This document shows, piece by piece, positions 1 to 11,700 of a DNA stretch of 64,000 nt. The notes under the pieces were generated by a model. The model searched no databases. It was not told the origin of the DNA and saw nothing but the letters and a program-made list of their open reading frames with translations. Position 1 is the first letter of the stretch. The number at the start of each line of letters is the position of its first letter. This DNA comes from Ephydatia muelleri. Lineage: Eukaryota > Porifera > Demospongiae > Spongillida > Spongillidae. The stretch is taken from assembly GCA_013339895.1 (NCBI GenBank), contig JABACO010000004.1, forward strand, positions 12,778,313 through 12,842,312, read 5' to 3'. The position numbers and the translations under genes were made by a program.

Positions 1-3000
1 AAGTACTTGGAGAAATTTGACCTGATTCCTGTGTTTGAGTCGGAGGAAGACATTGTGCACTGGTTTCTGCCAAGACCCAACATCATCTCAAGCTATGTGG
101 TTGAGGTGTGTGTGAAGGGAGGTGGTGCATGTGTGTGAAGGGAGGTGGTGCATGTGTGTGAAGGGAGGCGGTGCATGTGTGTGAAGGGAGGTGATGCATG
201 TGTGTGAAGGGAGGTGGTGCATGTGTGTGAAGGGAGGTGGTGCATGTGTGTGAAGGGAGTTGTCAAACTTTTTAAAACACTATACCATTTTTAATGGACT
301 TTGCCTTTTAATAACTCACTATTACATAATTTTAATGCCAAATCAAATGGTGGATTTATTGTATGCAGTTTCAGGTACTTAAACCCAGTTAACCAACCAT
401 CCGTGTCTGGTCTCTATCAACAGTCACGTGGGAGGGTAGCGCACATGCGTATGACAGACATGTTTGACGAAACAGTGCTGCCCGGAATTTTGTTTTAGTA
501 TTTATTAGATTCTCCATCATCAGTCGAGGGGATGGTGTGAATCTCTGGGCAGGGATATGGCATCTCCATCATCAGTCGAGGGGATGGTGTTAATCTCTGG
601 GCAGGGATATGGCATCTCCATCATCAGTCGAGGGGATGGTGTGAATCTCTGGGCAGGGATATGGCATCTCCATCATCAGTCGAGGGGGGTGGTGTGAATC
701 TCTGGGCAGGGATATGGCATCTCCATCATCAGTCGAGGGGATGGTGTGAATCTCTGGGCCGGGATATGGCACGGTACGAATGGGTGGTGCCATATCACCA
801 CACCCCAAAACATACCATGCCACGCCTACCTTGGCCCAGACCCCTGTGAAGGGTACTTAGACTTACCCCGCAATGCCTTGATAGAGAAGGTTGATAGAAA
901 ATTTAGTTATCTAATAAATATTCAACCAGAATAAAGTTATAATAACTGACTATTGAACCTGCAATCCAGCTCCACTGCATATGCATAACTTGCACTACTT
1001 GTGCATAATTAATTAGCACTTTACATGTAATCTTGAATAACTTTGATACTAGAGGGCTTTGAATATGTTGATTTGAGGGTTTTGATATTACTTAAAGGAG
1101 GAGATAGTAGAGCATGGCGCGGCACACACAGGCTGAAAATAAAAGGCGATTGGTTCCAACGGAAACATGTGAGCTCAACATCCCTCTGGCATGGTGCAGT
1201 TTTATGTGGTCTTAGGATTCTTGGATTCTCGTACAGCCTTCCTGGCTGTGCGGGCAGATAAATTACTTCTTAGTAACTGCATGCTCGATGGCGTGCTTTA
1301 TAATTCCAGTACATGTACAGCTGATGTCCTGTTGTTCTCGAAACTGAGTAGTGCATGTTTTTAGTTCTAATCCATTCTTTGTACATATACTGATCACTGT
1401 TACAAGTAGCACTGTGAGCTTTTATGCTTGAAAGGTGAGAGGGGCTCCTAAGGTCACGTGCACCCAGCTACATGTCCAGTTCAAGTTCGATGCGAAACAT
1501 AGGTATTTAGAGGGGCCAATTTCCATGTGCTCCATGACTGGATTTTGATCATTCCTATACCTTTGGTTTCATGTAACTGCACTTAGCATAGAAGTAAAAA
1601 CAGAAAGAGACACCAAATATACAAGGATGATGGAGATAAAGTTTTGATGCCCTGATTCCAGCTGGTTATCTCAAACCACATCTCCATGTGTTGACTCATG
1701 AGGTGATGTAGTACTGGCTGACCTACCACATTACCCATTGCAGCACAAACGAAGTAAATCTACAGAGATAAATGGTAGTTCTGAAAGAACTGTAAGGACA
1801 GAAAAAATTGTACGATCAATTCAGTAAGTGAGATCTGTGGCTGGTAATTAGACCTGGACATCATACATGATGTTTGGGAATCACACAGAGGTCAAACCTG
1901 ATAGCTTCAGTTATTGCATTCATCATCACCCACTCAAAATACATAGTCCTCATCACTATCCACAAACTCTAGGTCAGCCAGTACTACATCACCTCATGAG
2001 TCAACACATGGAGATGTGGTTGTATCTTCAGGTGACACTATCTCATCACCACCTTTGTCAGCCTCAAGTATCAACTACAAAGTATATATCTTAGGAAGAT
2101 TAGTTGGCATCACTATTAGTTGTCATCACTCCAGTCCAATACTGTTGAGACGAGGTGTTGTTGAGGATGTACTTACTCCAAATCTGTTCAAAACGATAAG
2201 TTTTCTTCACCAACGCATTGTGCGTGGAAGTGATGGTCTGGTCAGCAACATCTATGTATTCACTTGTAGCCACCTATTCATTCTGAATCATGTGGTTATG
2301 TTATTCAATCACGTATACATTACAAGCAGAGCACTCACCCAATACATCACAGCCAAGTTCATACGCATTTCAAATGTCTTGGTGGTATGGAAGTGGATCC
2401 ACTTGGCCAGGTAGGTGAGAAGCTGGTGGTTTAAACGACTCCACCCAGTAGGTGTCTCGACACTGGAAGAACAAATATATATATAAATGAACATGATATG
2501 TATTGTCCATGTTGCATACAAGATGAATGGATTCGCATGAGGCTTTTTCTTAGTGCCTCCTCAATATGCCCTAATGGCTGCGGGCATAGTGAGAGGCTTC
2601 CTTGTTGGAACATAACCTGGCTGCCGACAAGGACTCTCCGAAAAGTAACTGTGGTGATCACCCTGACATGAATGCATATCACATATCAGATAGGTTTATC
2701 ACACATAGAATGCAGTGACCAATTCATATACACAAACACACACACACACAGATATGACACACAAAAACACACGCACACACACCCAGAGACACACACACAC
2801 CCAGAGACACACACATACACAGATACAATCTCTGAATTGCAGCAGTGGTGATCACCCTGAAAAAGCATGCATGTTACCCAATATGCAGAACACACACATG
2901 GGAATGCAGTGACCTAAATACAGACACAACACACATATGAACACACAGACTCTGTCATACATAGATACACATACATGCACACACGAACATAATACACACG

Positions 3001-4318
3001 ACAAACATACAGGTAATCCATATCATTTCAACCTATAGTTGGACGTTATGCTTCAGATTTTGGTTGCAACTTCTCATATATTTTGTTTTGATGAAAACAT
3101 AACATTGGTGACATTTTTTTTATTAATAAAGATAATGGTTTACAGAATACAACGCTTTGAATCAAAAGAACAACTTTGCTGAGTTCTAACTTTGTTCTCA
3201 CTAGATTTGTAGGCATCAAATCGATGGTCTTTTTATTTACAACCAATATATGGTATTAGTTTTGAACTAAAGGGTTAAAAATTTAGTATAGTAATGTGGC
3301 ATTCAACATGTGTGAAGAACTCTTGTTCGCAGTTGCTGCCAAGCCCCATGCAAAATATTCTAGAGCCACCATTTTTAATTTAATGCATCCGATTCAGCCA
3401 CATGGCCGGCTGAAATTTTTGGTTCCAAAGCTCCTTTTATACACAAACTACTCCTTTAACCGGTGACAAAATCTAAATCAACTAACTACAGTAATGCATA
3501 TGAAATAAATCAAGTGGTCGATTGATTTTTAGCTGAGTTATATAGTTTTAAACCCATTGCCTTCATCACCCAGTATATACTGAGTGTCTCTGAAAGAATG
3601 CATCATAATATAGTGGGAAGCGCTTGGCTTTCAAGAGAGAACGTAAGACTTGGAACTTACCATTGTCAGATCAGACCTGATCCAACGATGGTCAGTTCTA
3701 AATCTTATATTTTTCTCTCAAATCTGCTGAAAGTCAAGCACATTCCGCTGTATTCTTTCTATTTGCTGTATGAAGTCAGGTTGTACATGTATGTGCACAT
3801 GCCCTTTGTACTGTTGGCAAGATTACCTCTTGCTCTAATCTCGTAGAACCCTGAGACCAAGGTGGTGACTGATGTGATCAGCTTCTACCACCTTCCCTCC
3901 ACTGTGGTCAGCCACCCAGTGCACAAGACACTCTACGCTGTCTACTCCTTCTACAACGTGGCCACCTACACACCTATGAAGGACCTCATGCAGGATGCCC
4001 TCATCCTTGCCAAGCAGGTGGGTGTTCTGTGTCTTGTTGAGAGGGAGAAGTGGGTCTGGGGATCAATGACTCATCTCCTCTCTGTATCCCTCACAGCAAG
4101 GTGCTGATGTGTTCAATGCACTGGACTTAATGGACAACAAGCAATTCCTTGAGGAACTCAAGTTTGGTACAGGTGATGGTCATCTTCGCTACTACCTCTA
4201 CAACTGGAAGTGTCCTGAAATGCCATCAGAGAAGGTGGGTGTTTTTTTCATTTGCCTGCCTTGTGGGTTGAATCGGATTTGTTTTCTCTACTTCCAGGTT
4301 GGACTAGTTTTGCAGTGA
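1..4318 (+). CDS. NMT: Glycylpeptide N-tetradecanoyltransferase (N-myristoyltransferase), 3' part
   Basis: This gene encodes the enzyme that moves myristate from myristoyl-CoA to the N-terminal glycine of target proteins in the cytosol and on ribosomes. Four coding exons are read: 1-105, 3847-4017, 4097-4234 and 4298-4318. All junctions are phase 0 with GT-AG introns. The first exon gives the acceptor-side segment ending [15 protein letters not shown]. The second contains SFYHLPSTV and AYSFYNV. The third contains [11 protein letters not shown] and YYLYNWKCP. The last is only VGLVLQ plus stop. That C-terminus is the family hallmark, because its terminal carboxylate takes part in catalysis in known NMTs. 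The 5' part, including the myristoyl-CoA site, lies outside the window. No break is seen. The 3.7 kb intron holds minisatellites and a foldback. Identity is judged from family motifs read by eye and is very secure. Confidence 0.96.
106..258. repeat. 23-bp minisatellite in NMT intron
   Basis: About six head-to-tail copies of a 23-bp unit built on GTGTGTGAAGGGAGG start immediately at the splice donor of the NMT exon ending at 105. The donor GTGTGT is itself part of the first repeat unit, so each unit carries a cryptic donor-like sequence. Confidence 0.9.
509..772. repeat. 52-bp minisatellite in NMT intron
   Basis: Five near-identical copies of a 52-bp unit are marked by CATCTCCATCATCAGTCGAG at 561, 613, 665 and 718, plus a first partial copy near 509. 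One unit has a single-base insertion, giving a spacing of 53. Open frames on both strands here come from the repeat and are not coding. Confidence 0.9.
1672..2022. repeat. Foldback element with about 52-bp inverted arms
   Basis: The arm at 1672-1724 is almost the exact reverse complement of 1971-2022. The shared core includes CTCCATGTGTTGACTCATG. The loop is about 246 bases. No coding capacity or clear target duplication is seen. It could be a non-autonomous foldback transposon or a local inverted duplication. It is in the first visible NMT intron. Confidence 0.8.
2730..3000. repeat. CA-rich microsatellite tract
   Basis: Interrupted CA/CAGA-rich simple repeats run from about 2730 to 2825, with looser CA-rich sequence to 3000. 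A shared GTGGTGATCACCCTGA occurs at about 2652 and 2846. The cysteine/valine-rich and threonine/histidine-rich open frames are by-products of the repeat. Confidence 0.85.
3001..3846. other. Rest of NMT intron, no feature seen
   Basis: AT-rich unique-looking intron sequence ends in the acceptor TCTCGTAG before the exon at 3847. I see no gene or repeat family in it. Confidence 0.6.
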
Positions 4319-4881
4319 TTTCATTTAGTGCATTGTGTACAGTTGTCTATATTTGGTATGTGACCATTGTTATAAAGATTTTTCTATCAACTATCATATT
4401 TGCTGTGTTCAAGGAAATATAGGGTGTTGCTATGGCAACAAGGACGTGGACGTCTTTACGGAGTGAATGTGATTAAATGCAAACAGCTTTGGTTTGTGTA
4501 TTACGAGTGATATGAGTGAGTATACATTTTGGCTGTTTTCAAAGGTAGAATCACATGGTAGAACTGGATGGTGCAGGGTAGAACCACATGGTAGAACTGG
4601 ATGGTAAAACTACAGGGTAGAACCACATGGTAGAACCACATCGTGTGTGTATTTTTTTAATAAATGTTTTTATAAATGTTGGTATTTAGTAGTCTCGTGA
4701 TTTAATGGTAATATACATGGGATCGCTGCTGCGATAATTCTCAGTGCGGGCCTAATAAAATGGTTGCAGCGATTTCTACGCTCGATTATCTGTGAAGTAC
4801 ATTAGCTGATGAAGGCACTATAAAACGGAATTGTTAGCCATGCAATTCAACGCTTGTACTGGAAATCATAACATAGCGACC
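4319..4881. other. NMT 3' flank with short GTAGAACC repeats
   Basis: This stretch follows the NMT stop codon. Between about 4548 and 4640 it has a degenerate 13-bp repeat with core GTAGAACCACATG. At 4725-4755 a fragment (GGGATCGCTGCTGCGATAAT, then TCTCAGTGCGGGCC) resembles the inverted-repeat transposon that starts at 4882. Otherwise nothing is recognised. Confidence 0.6.
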
Positions 4882-5220
4882 ATATGGGATCGTTTCCGCG
4901 AAAAGGGACCTAACGCACGCTTTTTACAGAAATACACGTAATAATCATTTTGGAATTGTTGAGTGATTGCATGAACAGTAAAAATCACACGTCGTGTCTG
5001 ATGTTGATGTTCAATCACAATTTTTTCCTGACGATTTAAAAATCCTATATATAATCAAAACTTGATTCGGCCCCTCTACACATTGCTTCTTACGCACTGA
5101 GAATCGGAGTATCTGTCATGTAGTTGTAAGGTGCTGGATTTTTAATTTGCCATACATTTCAACGCAAGCGTTACATTTAGACTATTGCGCGTATTGGTAA
5201 TGTATACGACGATCCCATAT
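4882..5220. mobile_element. Small non-autonomous inverted-repeat transposon (GGGATCGT family), copy 1
   Basis: A 339-bp element is bounded by ATATGGGATCGT and its inverse ACGATCCCATAT. The interior carries CGAAAAGGGACCTAACGCA near one end and, reversed, the conserved block CGATTCTCAGTGCGTAAGAAG. The same blocks recur in the same order at 21.82-22.35 kb and 25.2-25.6 kb, so this is a dispersed family. No transposase is encoded. The target duplication is not certain. Confidence 0.75.
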
Positions 5221-5359
5221 ATTCAAGTTGGTTATTGTAGTCAATAACTAATGTAGTGTGCAGGCATTGGACATTGCATCACTGACACGGGTGAACTAGG
5301 GCATCCGTAGTCCGAATTTGGAAGCTTCATGAAATCTAGTAAGTCTGGGGACCCGATTA

Positions 5360-5770
5360 ATGGTTGATATATTTAAAGTGAGGGGGCGACAGCGTGCGGA
5401 GGTGCACGTGCCCCAACGCCTCCCCGTTCCGCCACCGCTGCTCGCTGTTTATGAGATGGATAGTGTGATAGATACTAACGCTATTGAGACCAGGCCAGAT
5501 TCTAATGCTGTAGAAACCGTGCCTGATATTATTGTTGTGAGGACCAGGCTCGAATCTAAAGCTGTGGAGAGCAGGCCTAAATCCAATGTTGCGGAGGCCA
5601 GGCTCGAATCTAAAGCTGTGGAGAGCAGGCCTAAATCCAATGTTGCGGAGGCCAGGCTCGAATCTAAAGCTGTGGAGAGCAGGCCTGACTCCAATGCTGT
5701 GGAGGCCAGGCCTGACTCCAATGCTGTGGAGACCGGGTTATATTCTTATTCTACTCCTGGTGCTATGCAG
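5360..5770 (+). other. Repeat-encoding open frame in phase with VPS4 exon 1
   Basis: A frame open from ATG 5360 runs without stop into the codons ATG CAG at 5765-5770, directly before a GT donor. This is the reading frame of VPS4. Most of it (about 5530-5740) is a degenerate 54-bp minisatellite, a multiple of three. It encodes repeats such as LESKAVESRPKSNVAEAR. The frame could be a 135-residue N-terminal extension of VPS4, an alternative first exon, or chance openness of a repeat. The opposite strand is also open here, which argues for the last. VPS4 family length fits a start at 5765 better. Confidence 0.45.
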
Positions 5771-8700
5771 GTTTGTTAGGAGGGGTAGGGGGTATGAAAT
5801 TAGTTACTGGAGTGTAAAGAATTCAGTAGATGGGAGAAAGGGGTTTGATGCGTTCATATGCATGCATGCATGGCTGAGAGGGGCTGAAAACGGATTGAAA
5901 TAATGAGATATTGTTACTCGCAGAAAGCTATCGAGTTTGGCAAGAAGGCCACTGAGGCAGACAATGAACAAAAGTATGAAGAAGCCTTGCCACACTACCA
6001 GCACGCAATTGACTATTTCCTCCATGCATTAAAATGTTAGTTATTGTTTGTTGTCTTTATCAGTGACAAGATTTAGCTCACACACATATACCCTAGATGA
6101 AGCTGATCATGGTGAACGTTCAAGGCAATCCATCAAAGAAAAATGTCAGCAATATCTGGAGAGGGCTGAAGCTCTTAAAAAATTCCTCGCAAAGAGCACA
6201 AAGAAGGTGCCCACGATAGTAGGTTCTGCAGAGACGACACTGGGGTAAGTAGTATATGCAATCTGGAATTGAATGAAATGAACTACAGCCGTGTCATAGG
6301 GGCAGCAGTGACAATAGTACAGAGGTTCAAGGAGCTGAAGAGGAAGAAAGTGACGATGAAAAGGATCTACAAGACCAGCTCAACGGTGAGGCATACCTAC
6401 CACTGCACCTTTGTGGCCACACCCACTAATGGGTATCATCCATTAGGTGCAATCCTTCAGGAGAAGCCCAACGTCAAGTGGGACGACATTGCAGGATTGC
6501 AAGTGGCTAAGGAAGCACTGAATGAAAGTGTCATTTCGCCAGCCAAGTTTCCACATTTGGTCACTGGTGCGTATGAAAGGGATGGGGAAGCATTGTTTAT
6601 GTGTGATATGGATCGTCTTGTGAGTTGTCATGTTTGTGATGAGAGGTCATCACACTCTCATGCATAGAAACCTTCTTTCAATTCATGGGTTGAAGAAGCT
6701 GCTGAGCATTTCTGTCTTGTGCCCTTATTATGTAAAAAGAATAAAGAAAGAAAAAGTAAATAAATGCCAGAAACGTCGTATGAATTGTTTAGAATTCCAT
6801 TTGCTCACTTGCTTTTGTGGACGTTTCTTTTCCATTTAAAAGCTGATCAATCTTTATGGAAGTCAACAATAACATTGAAAGTGTAAAGACACATTTTGCC
6901 ATTGCAACATGGTTATGTGGACATGCAGTTAGTTTTCACTAACTTTATTTTCTTTATTGTTCAATTGAACTTTGCGAAACTATGTTCTAAATGTCCATGT
7001 ATTTGGCTCTACTTTTGTACAAGACTATCAGGTTACACACAAGCATTGGTACCACAACGATTCTAGAATGTAATTCAGAACACCTTTTTCCTAGAGATGA
7101 ATGGGTGTGGTCACTGTCTTTTTCATTGTGCACAGGTAGAAGGTAACTGCTGCTCCCATATTGACAATTGGGGGAGTGGTGGGGGAGGGGGAGGGGAAAG
7201 GGGGGGATTGTTCAGTTTCCAATCTCTGTACTATAATCTATGACTTATATTTTTCTAATGCATAGGAGACCGAAAGCCCTGGAGAAGCATTCTGTTGTAT
7301 GGGGTAAGCTCAAGGGGTCAGTGGCTCAGGGAAAGGGGGAGGGGCAAGAAATCAAAGATCTAAGCATGTAGCACTTTGTCGTACAATGTGATAAAAATGA
7401 TTGGTTAAAGTTCATTGCATGCATTTGTAATCCTGTGTGTAGGGGTACACATGTACTAACCACAATACTAAACTCTGTATGCTGATATAATTACAATGAC
7501 AGAATGCCCACATCAAATCCCTCGATCAGTAGAAACGTTTAGAAAAATGGAAATAGGAACAACCATGTTGTGTGGAATAGTGTGTAATTCATCTGCTGAG
7601 CAACAAAGGATAGGGAAATAGTACATTATTCATCCATCTCTTTAGAGTGGGCCTTCGGTGATGATGGTTGGACCTGTTTTCTTGATGCCTTTCACCCCTC
7701 CCTCTAGACAGCCTTGTTGACCAATCCTTTTTCTCATCAACTTTCACCATTTCCACCACAGTTGTATGCCCATGCCATCTCCTCCCTTCACTTGTTCCCC
7801 ATGCCACCTCTTCTTCTTCCCACATTGTCTTCCATGAGAGTGAGGATGAGATGTTAAGACTATGAGGTAAAAGGGTGGCTGATAGGAGTCAAGTGAGGTC
7901 AGTGCATATGAGGTGGAACATCACTTGGAGGATGGAAGTGGAGGTGTATAGAGGGAGAAGGTGGATATGGTTAGAGGGAGTTGAAACAACTCTAAACTTC
8001 ACCAAACATTTGTATGGAAACTTGACATCAAAAGACTACTTTTAACAACACTGGAGTGGGAGTGTACAAATGAAGGGATATCGATGAGTAGCTAGTGGGA
8101 TCTGCCAAAACACACAGCTGGTTTCTAGCTTGATAAGAACAGCACCTCTGTTTAACTGGGCTAATGTTTCATCCACTCTGGGGAGAGGAAATACTGAATG
8201 GCCCATGATAACAGACCCCTGAACTGCTTGGGACATTGCTGATAGAACATTGTCTCATACAGGCAGGCTTATAGAATATATTCGACCACATCACTTGACC
8301 TCCATTGTATGAGGCACTGCAAGCCAGTCCCTAAGAGGTGGTTGCCTGGTCCATACAATATCGTTGATGGTGTGGCAAGGGCAGATCAAGATTGCTCCAA
8401 GGTCTGAAAGATGATCCAGATCACCATCACTTCTGTTCATGTGTCTAAGTCATACTGGTTTACTAACCATGCTTTCTCCTCACTTTTACCAAATACATCA
8501 AAGAAACGACTCACATCTCTATCCAGGCTGTGAACTGATACAACTCTGGTTGAACAGAAAACATCGGCAAAGTGTCCTGTCTTTTAACACATAAAATAGT
8601 CACATTCCTTGCAGTGCACTTGTCCAACCTATGGGTGTCTCTTCCACAATAACGACATCAACCAATGGCATGTGATGGGGATAAAGAGTTTGCTTCAGTA

Positions 8701-11700
8701 CTCCCCATCACATCTGATCCACTCAAGCCAGTTGCTTCAATGCCAGAAGTACTGCATATAGGCTCCCTACAGCCTCCGCCTGATGGATAGATAGCTATTG
8801 TGCCTCTCAAGTCCAGCTGCAGTTGTCAGGACAATGATGTGTTCAATCTTCAACCAGTGCAGATTTCGATACAGAGCTGTGTAGCATGGCAATGTGAATT
8901 GCTTTCATCTGATCCTGAGGGTTGAAACCAGCACGCTTGTAGATACAATATTTCATCATGCGAAATGATCATCTAATTTCTTTTATTCAGACCTGATGAC
9001 CATTAATGTAAGAACATCCTCCACCTCCACACCCAAGCATTATGAGAGGATGCTTGGCTGGTGCAGCTCATCCTCTTCAAAACACCACCACTAAACAAAG
9101 TAGCTAGGATCTCAACTTCCACTGTGCTCAATCATTGGGCTTGATGGGTTTAGGGAAGACAAACCATCACTGCCATGTATAGACTTTATAGAAAGACTTT
9201 AATTAGCATCACCTCGTGCACTACAGCATAGGATATCTTTATATCTTATACTGCACATGCATGAGATGATGTAGGCAGTGCTCACAATTATCTACAGAGG
9301 GCATCTGGAGTGCACAGCAGAACTGTTTTCATAAAGCAACCAATAAATCAATGCATCTGCAGTGGGGCAGAGCAGCAAAGGATAGTGAAATTGTACGTTA
9401 CTGACCCATCTCTTTAGAGCGGATCTTTCGTGGTTAGACCTGTTTTCGCCTTTCACCCTTCCCTCTAGACAGCCTTGTTGACCAATCCTTTTTCTCATCA
9501 ACTTTCACCATCTCCACCACAGTTGTATTCCCATGCCATCTCCTCCCTTCACTTGTTCCCCATGCCACCTCTTCTTCTTCCCACATTGTCTTCCATTAGA
9601 ATGAGGATGAGATGTTAAGACTATGAGGTAAAAGGGTGGCTGATAGAAGGGATGGGCAATCGAGGAGTCAAGTGAGGTCAGTGCATATGAGGTGGATCAT
9701 TGGAGTGGTACAAATGTAGAACGGCTTGAAAATGAGATTCTTTTAACACTCCACCACATATTTGGAATGTTTTGTAAAATGGCATAGAAATACCCCAAGT
9801 CTAACACACAAAAGAAGTAGTTACTATGATAACAGTCAATTTCTGTAGTTTGTGGGGTCGTTGAAACAACTTTTAGTAAATTTCACCAAACATTTGTACG
9901 GAAACTTGGCATCACAAGGCTACTTTTAACAACACTGGAGTGGGAGTGTACAATGAAGAGATGATTGATGAGTAGCTAGTAGGATCTGCCAAAACACACA
10001 GTTGGTTTCCAGTTTGATAAGAACAGCACCTCTGTTTAACTGGGCTAAGGTTTCATCCACTCTGAAACTTTCTCCAGAACATATTTGAAACTGCTGAATG
10101 GTGTACTCTGCTCATGATAACCGAGACCTCAGAATTGCTTGGGACGTTGCTGATGAAACTTTGTCACATATTGGTTGAAAGAATAAATTATAGCTCTGAC
10201 AATGAGCTTCAAGGTAATCTCCAGGGCAAAATTCTTATTTAAGGATGTCATTATCCTTAAATAAGGATCGTCTTATACATTGCATGCTTTTGCTAAGCAA
10301 GCAAGTTAAATAAATGCTATGGCGCAGCTGTATACTGAATAGCAATTATAACATGCCTTAAATGATATCAATCTAATAAATGCCCCTGTGTTAAAAAGGG
10401 GAAGTTGCAGTACATCCTTATTTCAGGATTGACGCCATCCTTAAATATAGATCACAACATTAGAGGTTACTGACCATAAACACCATACAAGTTTAAAAAC
10501 ACTTGATTTTCCCTGATAGTCCGTTTTCTCTCAACCTCATTCGTCGAAAAAAGAACTTGTGGTTAGTAAGTTATGCGTATTAAATCACAACAGTTCAAAA
10601 TGTATATACACAGTTGTACTATGGGGGAGCTTCGCATATACTGATGTAGATGCTAAAACGCCAATGTGGGCGTACCCTAGCCTCGTTGAGTGGGCGTACC
10701 CTAGCCTCGTTGAGTGGGCGTACCCTAGCCTCGTTGAGTGGGCGTACCCTAGCCTCGTTGAGTGGGCGTACCCTAGCCTCGTTGAGTGGGCGTACCCTAG
10801 CCTCGTTGAGACAATGTGCACTGTGATTGCTCTGCCGCTCAATCCAACAGTCTTGTCCTACAGTATCATGAACTTCCATGAGACGCTTTTTTTTACTCAC
10901 TACCACCCACGCGCCACAAAAATAATTATGCTGCACAATCACATGATACAAAAGAGATGATGATCGAGCTACGATGGTAAGGAAATGTTCCAATGACACT
11001 AGTTACAGCCGCTGTAAGCCTTCGACAACTCTGCTGCTGCTGTCGCTTTCATTCGACAAATTAGAGCTGCTTTCGTCACCTATGTTATTCATCTGTGCTG
11101 AGGAACTGCATCCTTTGTTCTCTGCAGCACACCTGGCTCCCTCTGGACCTAGGCAGGGCCGCTTGGCTTGGCGCTTTCATGTGTATGCAGATTGCTTGTG
11201 TTGAAGTAAGTGGGCATAACTTATACCCTTTGTTGATGCAGTTGTAGTTGTTCCATCGCTTCATCTAACAGTGTACTTTCTACTCCTTGAGCTTCCTGAA
11301 ATCTGCAATATTTCATCTTCCTTAATTGCCATATGTCACATTGAGTTTGCTCATAACTTTACCACCAATGGTAAATGGTTGGGCCATATTGAAACTGTAA
11401 AACTGGTTTTTGTGCAAGCCAAACCTGTTTTTAACCACTGCAGTATCGCTTGATCAGCATGATCTTGAATCTAGTTAATCAGTTATCTAAAAGAATGCAC
11501 CCAGTGTGCTTCATTACTTTAGAAATCAACAATCATTCTTATTTAAGGATGGCCATCATTAAATAAGGATTGTGGGAGATTAAGCATTAAGGTAGCTATC
11601 GCAAGAGATTAATCCATCTCACAGCTATGATGTCCATTGTATGAGGCACTGCAAGCCACTGTGTGGAGTTGATGTTGATGGTGAAGCACATCAAAATTGC

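Noticed and set aside
10559..10999. WAYPSLVE / STRLGYAH repeat protein
   Set aside because: Both strands are open because the unit is 24 bp. There is no splice context, start context or flanking domain.
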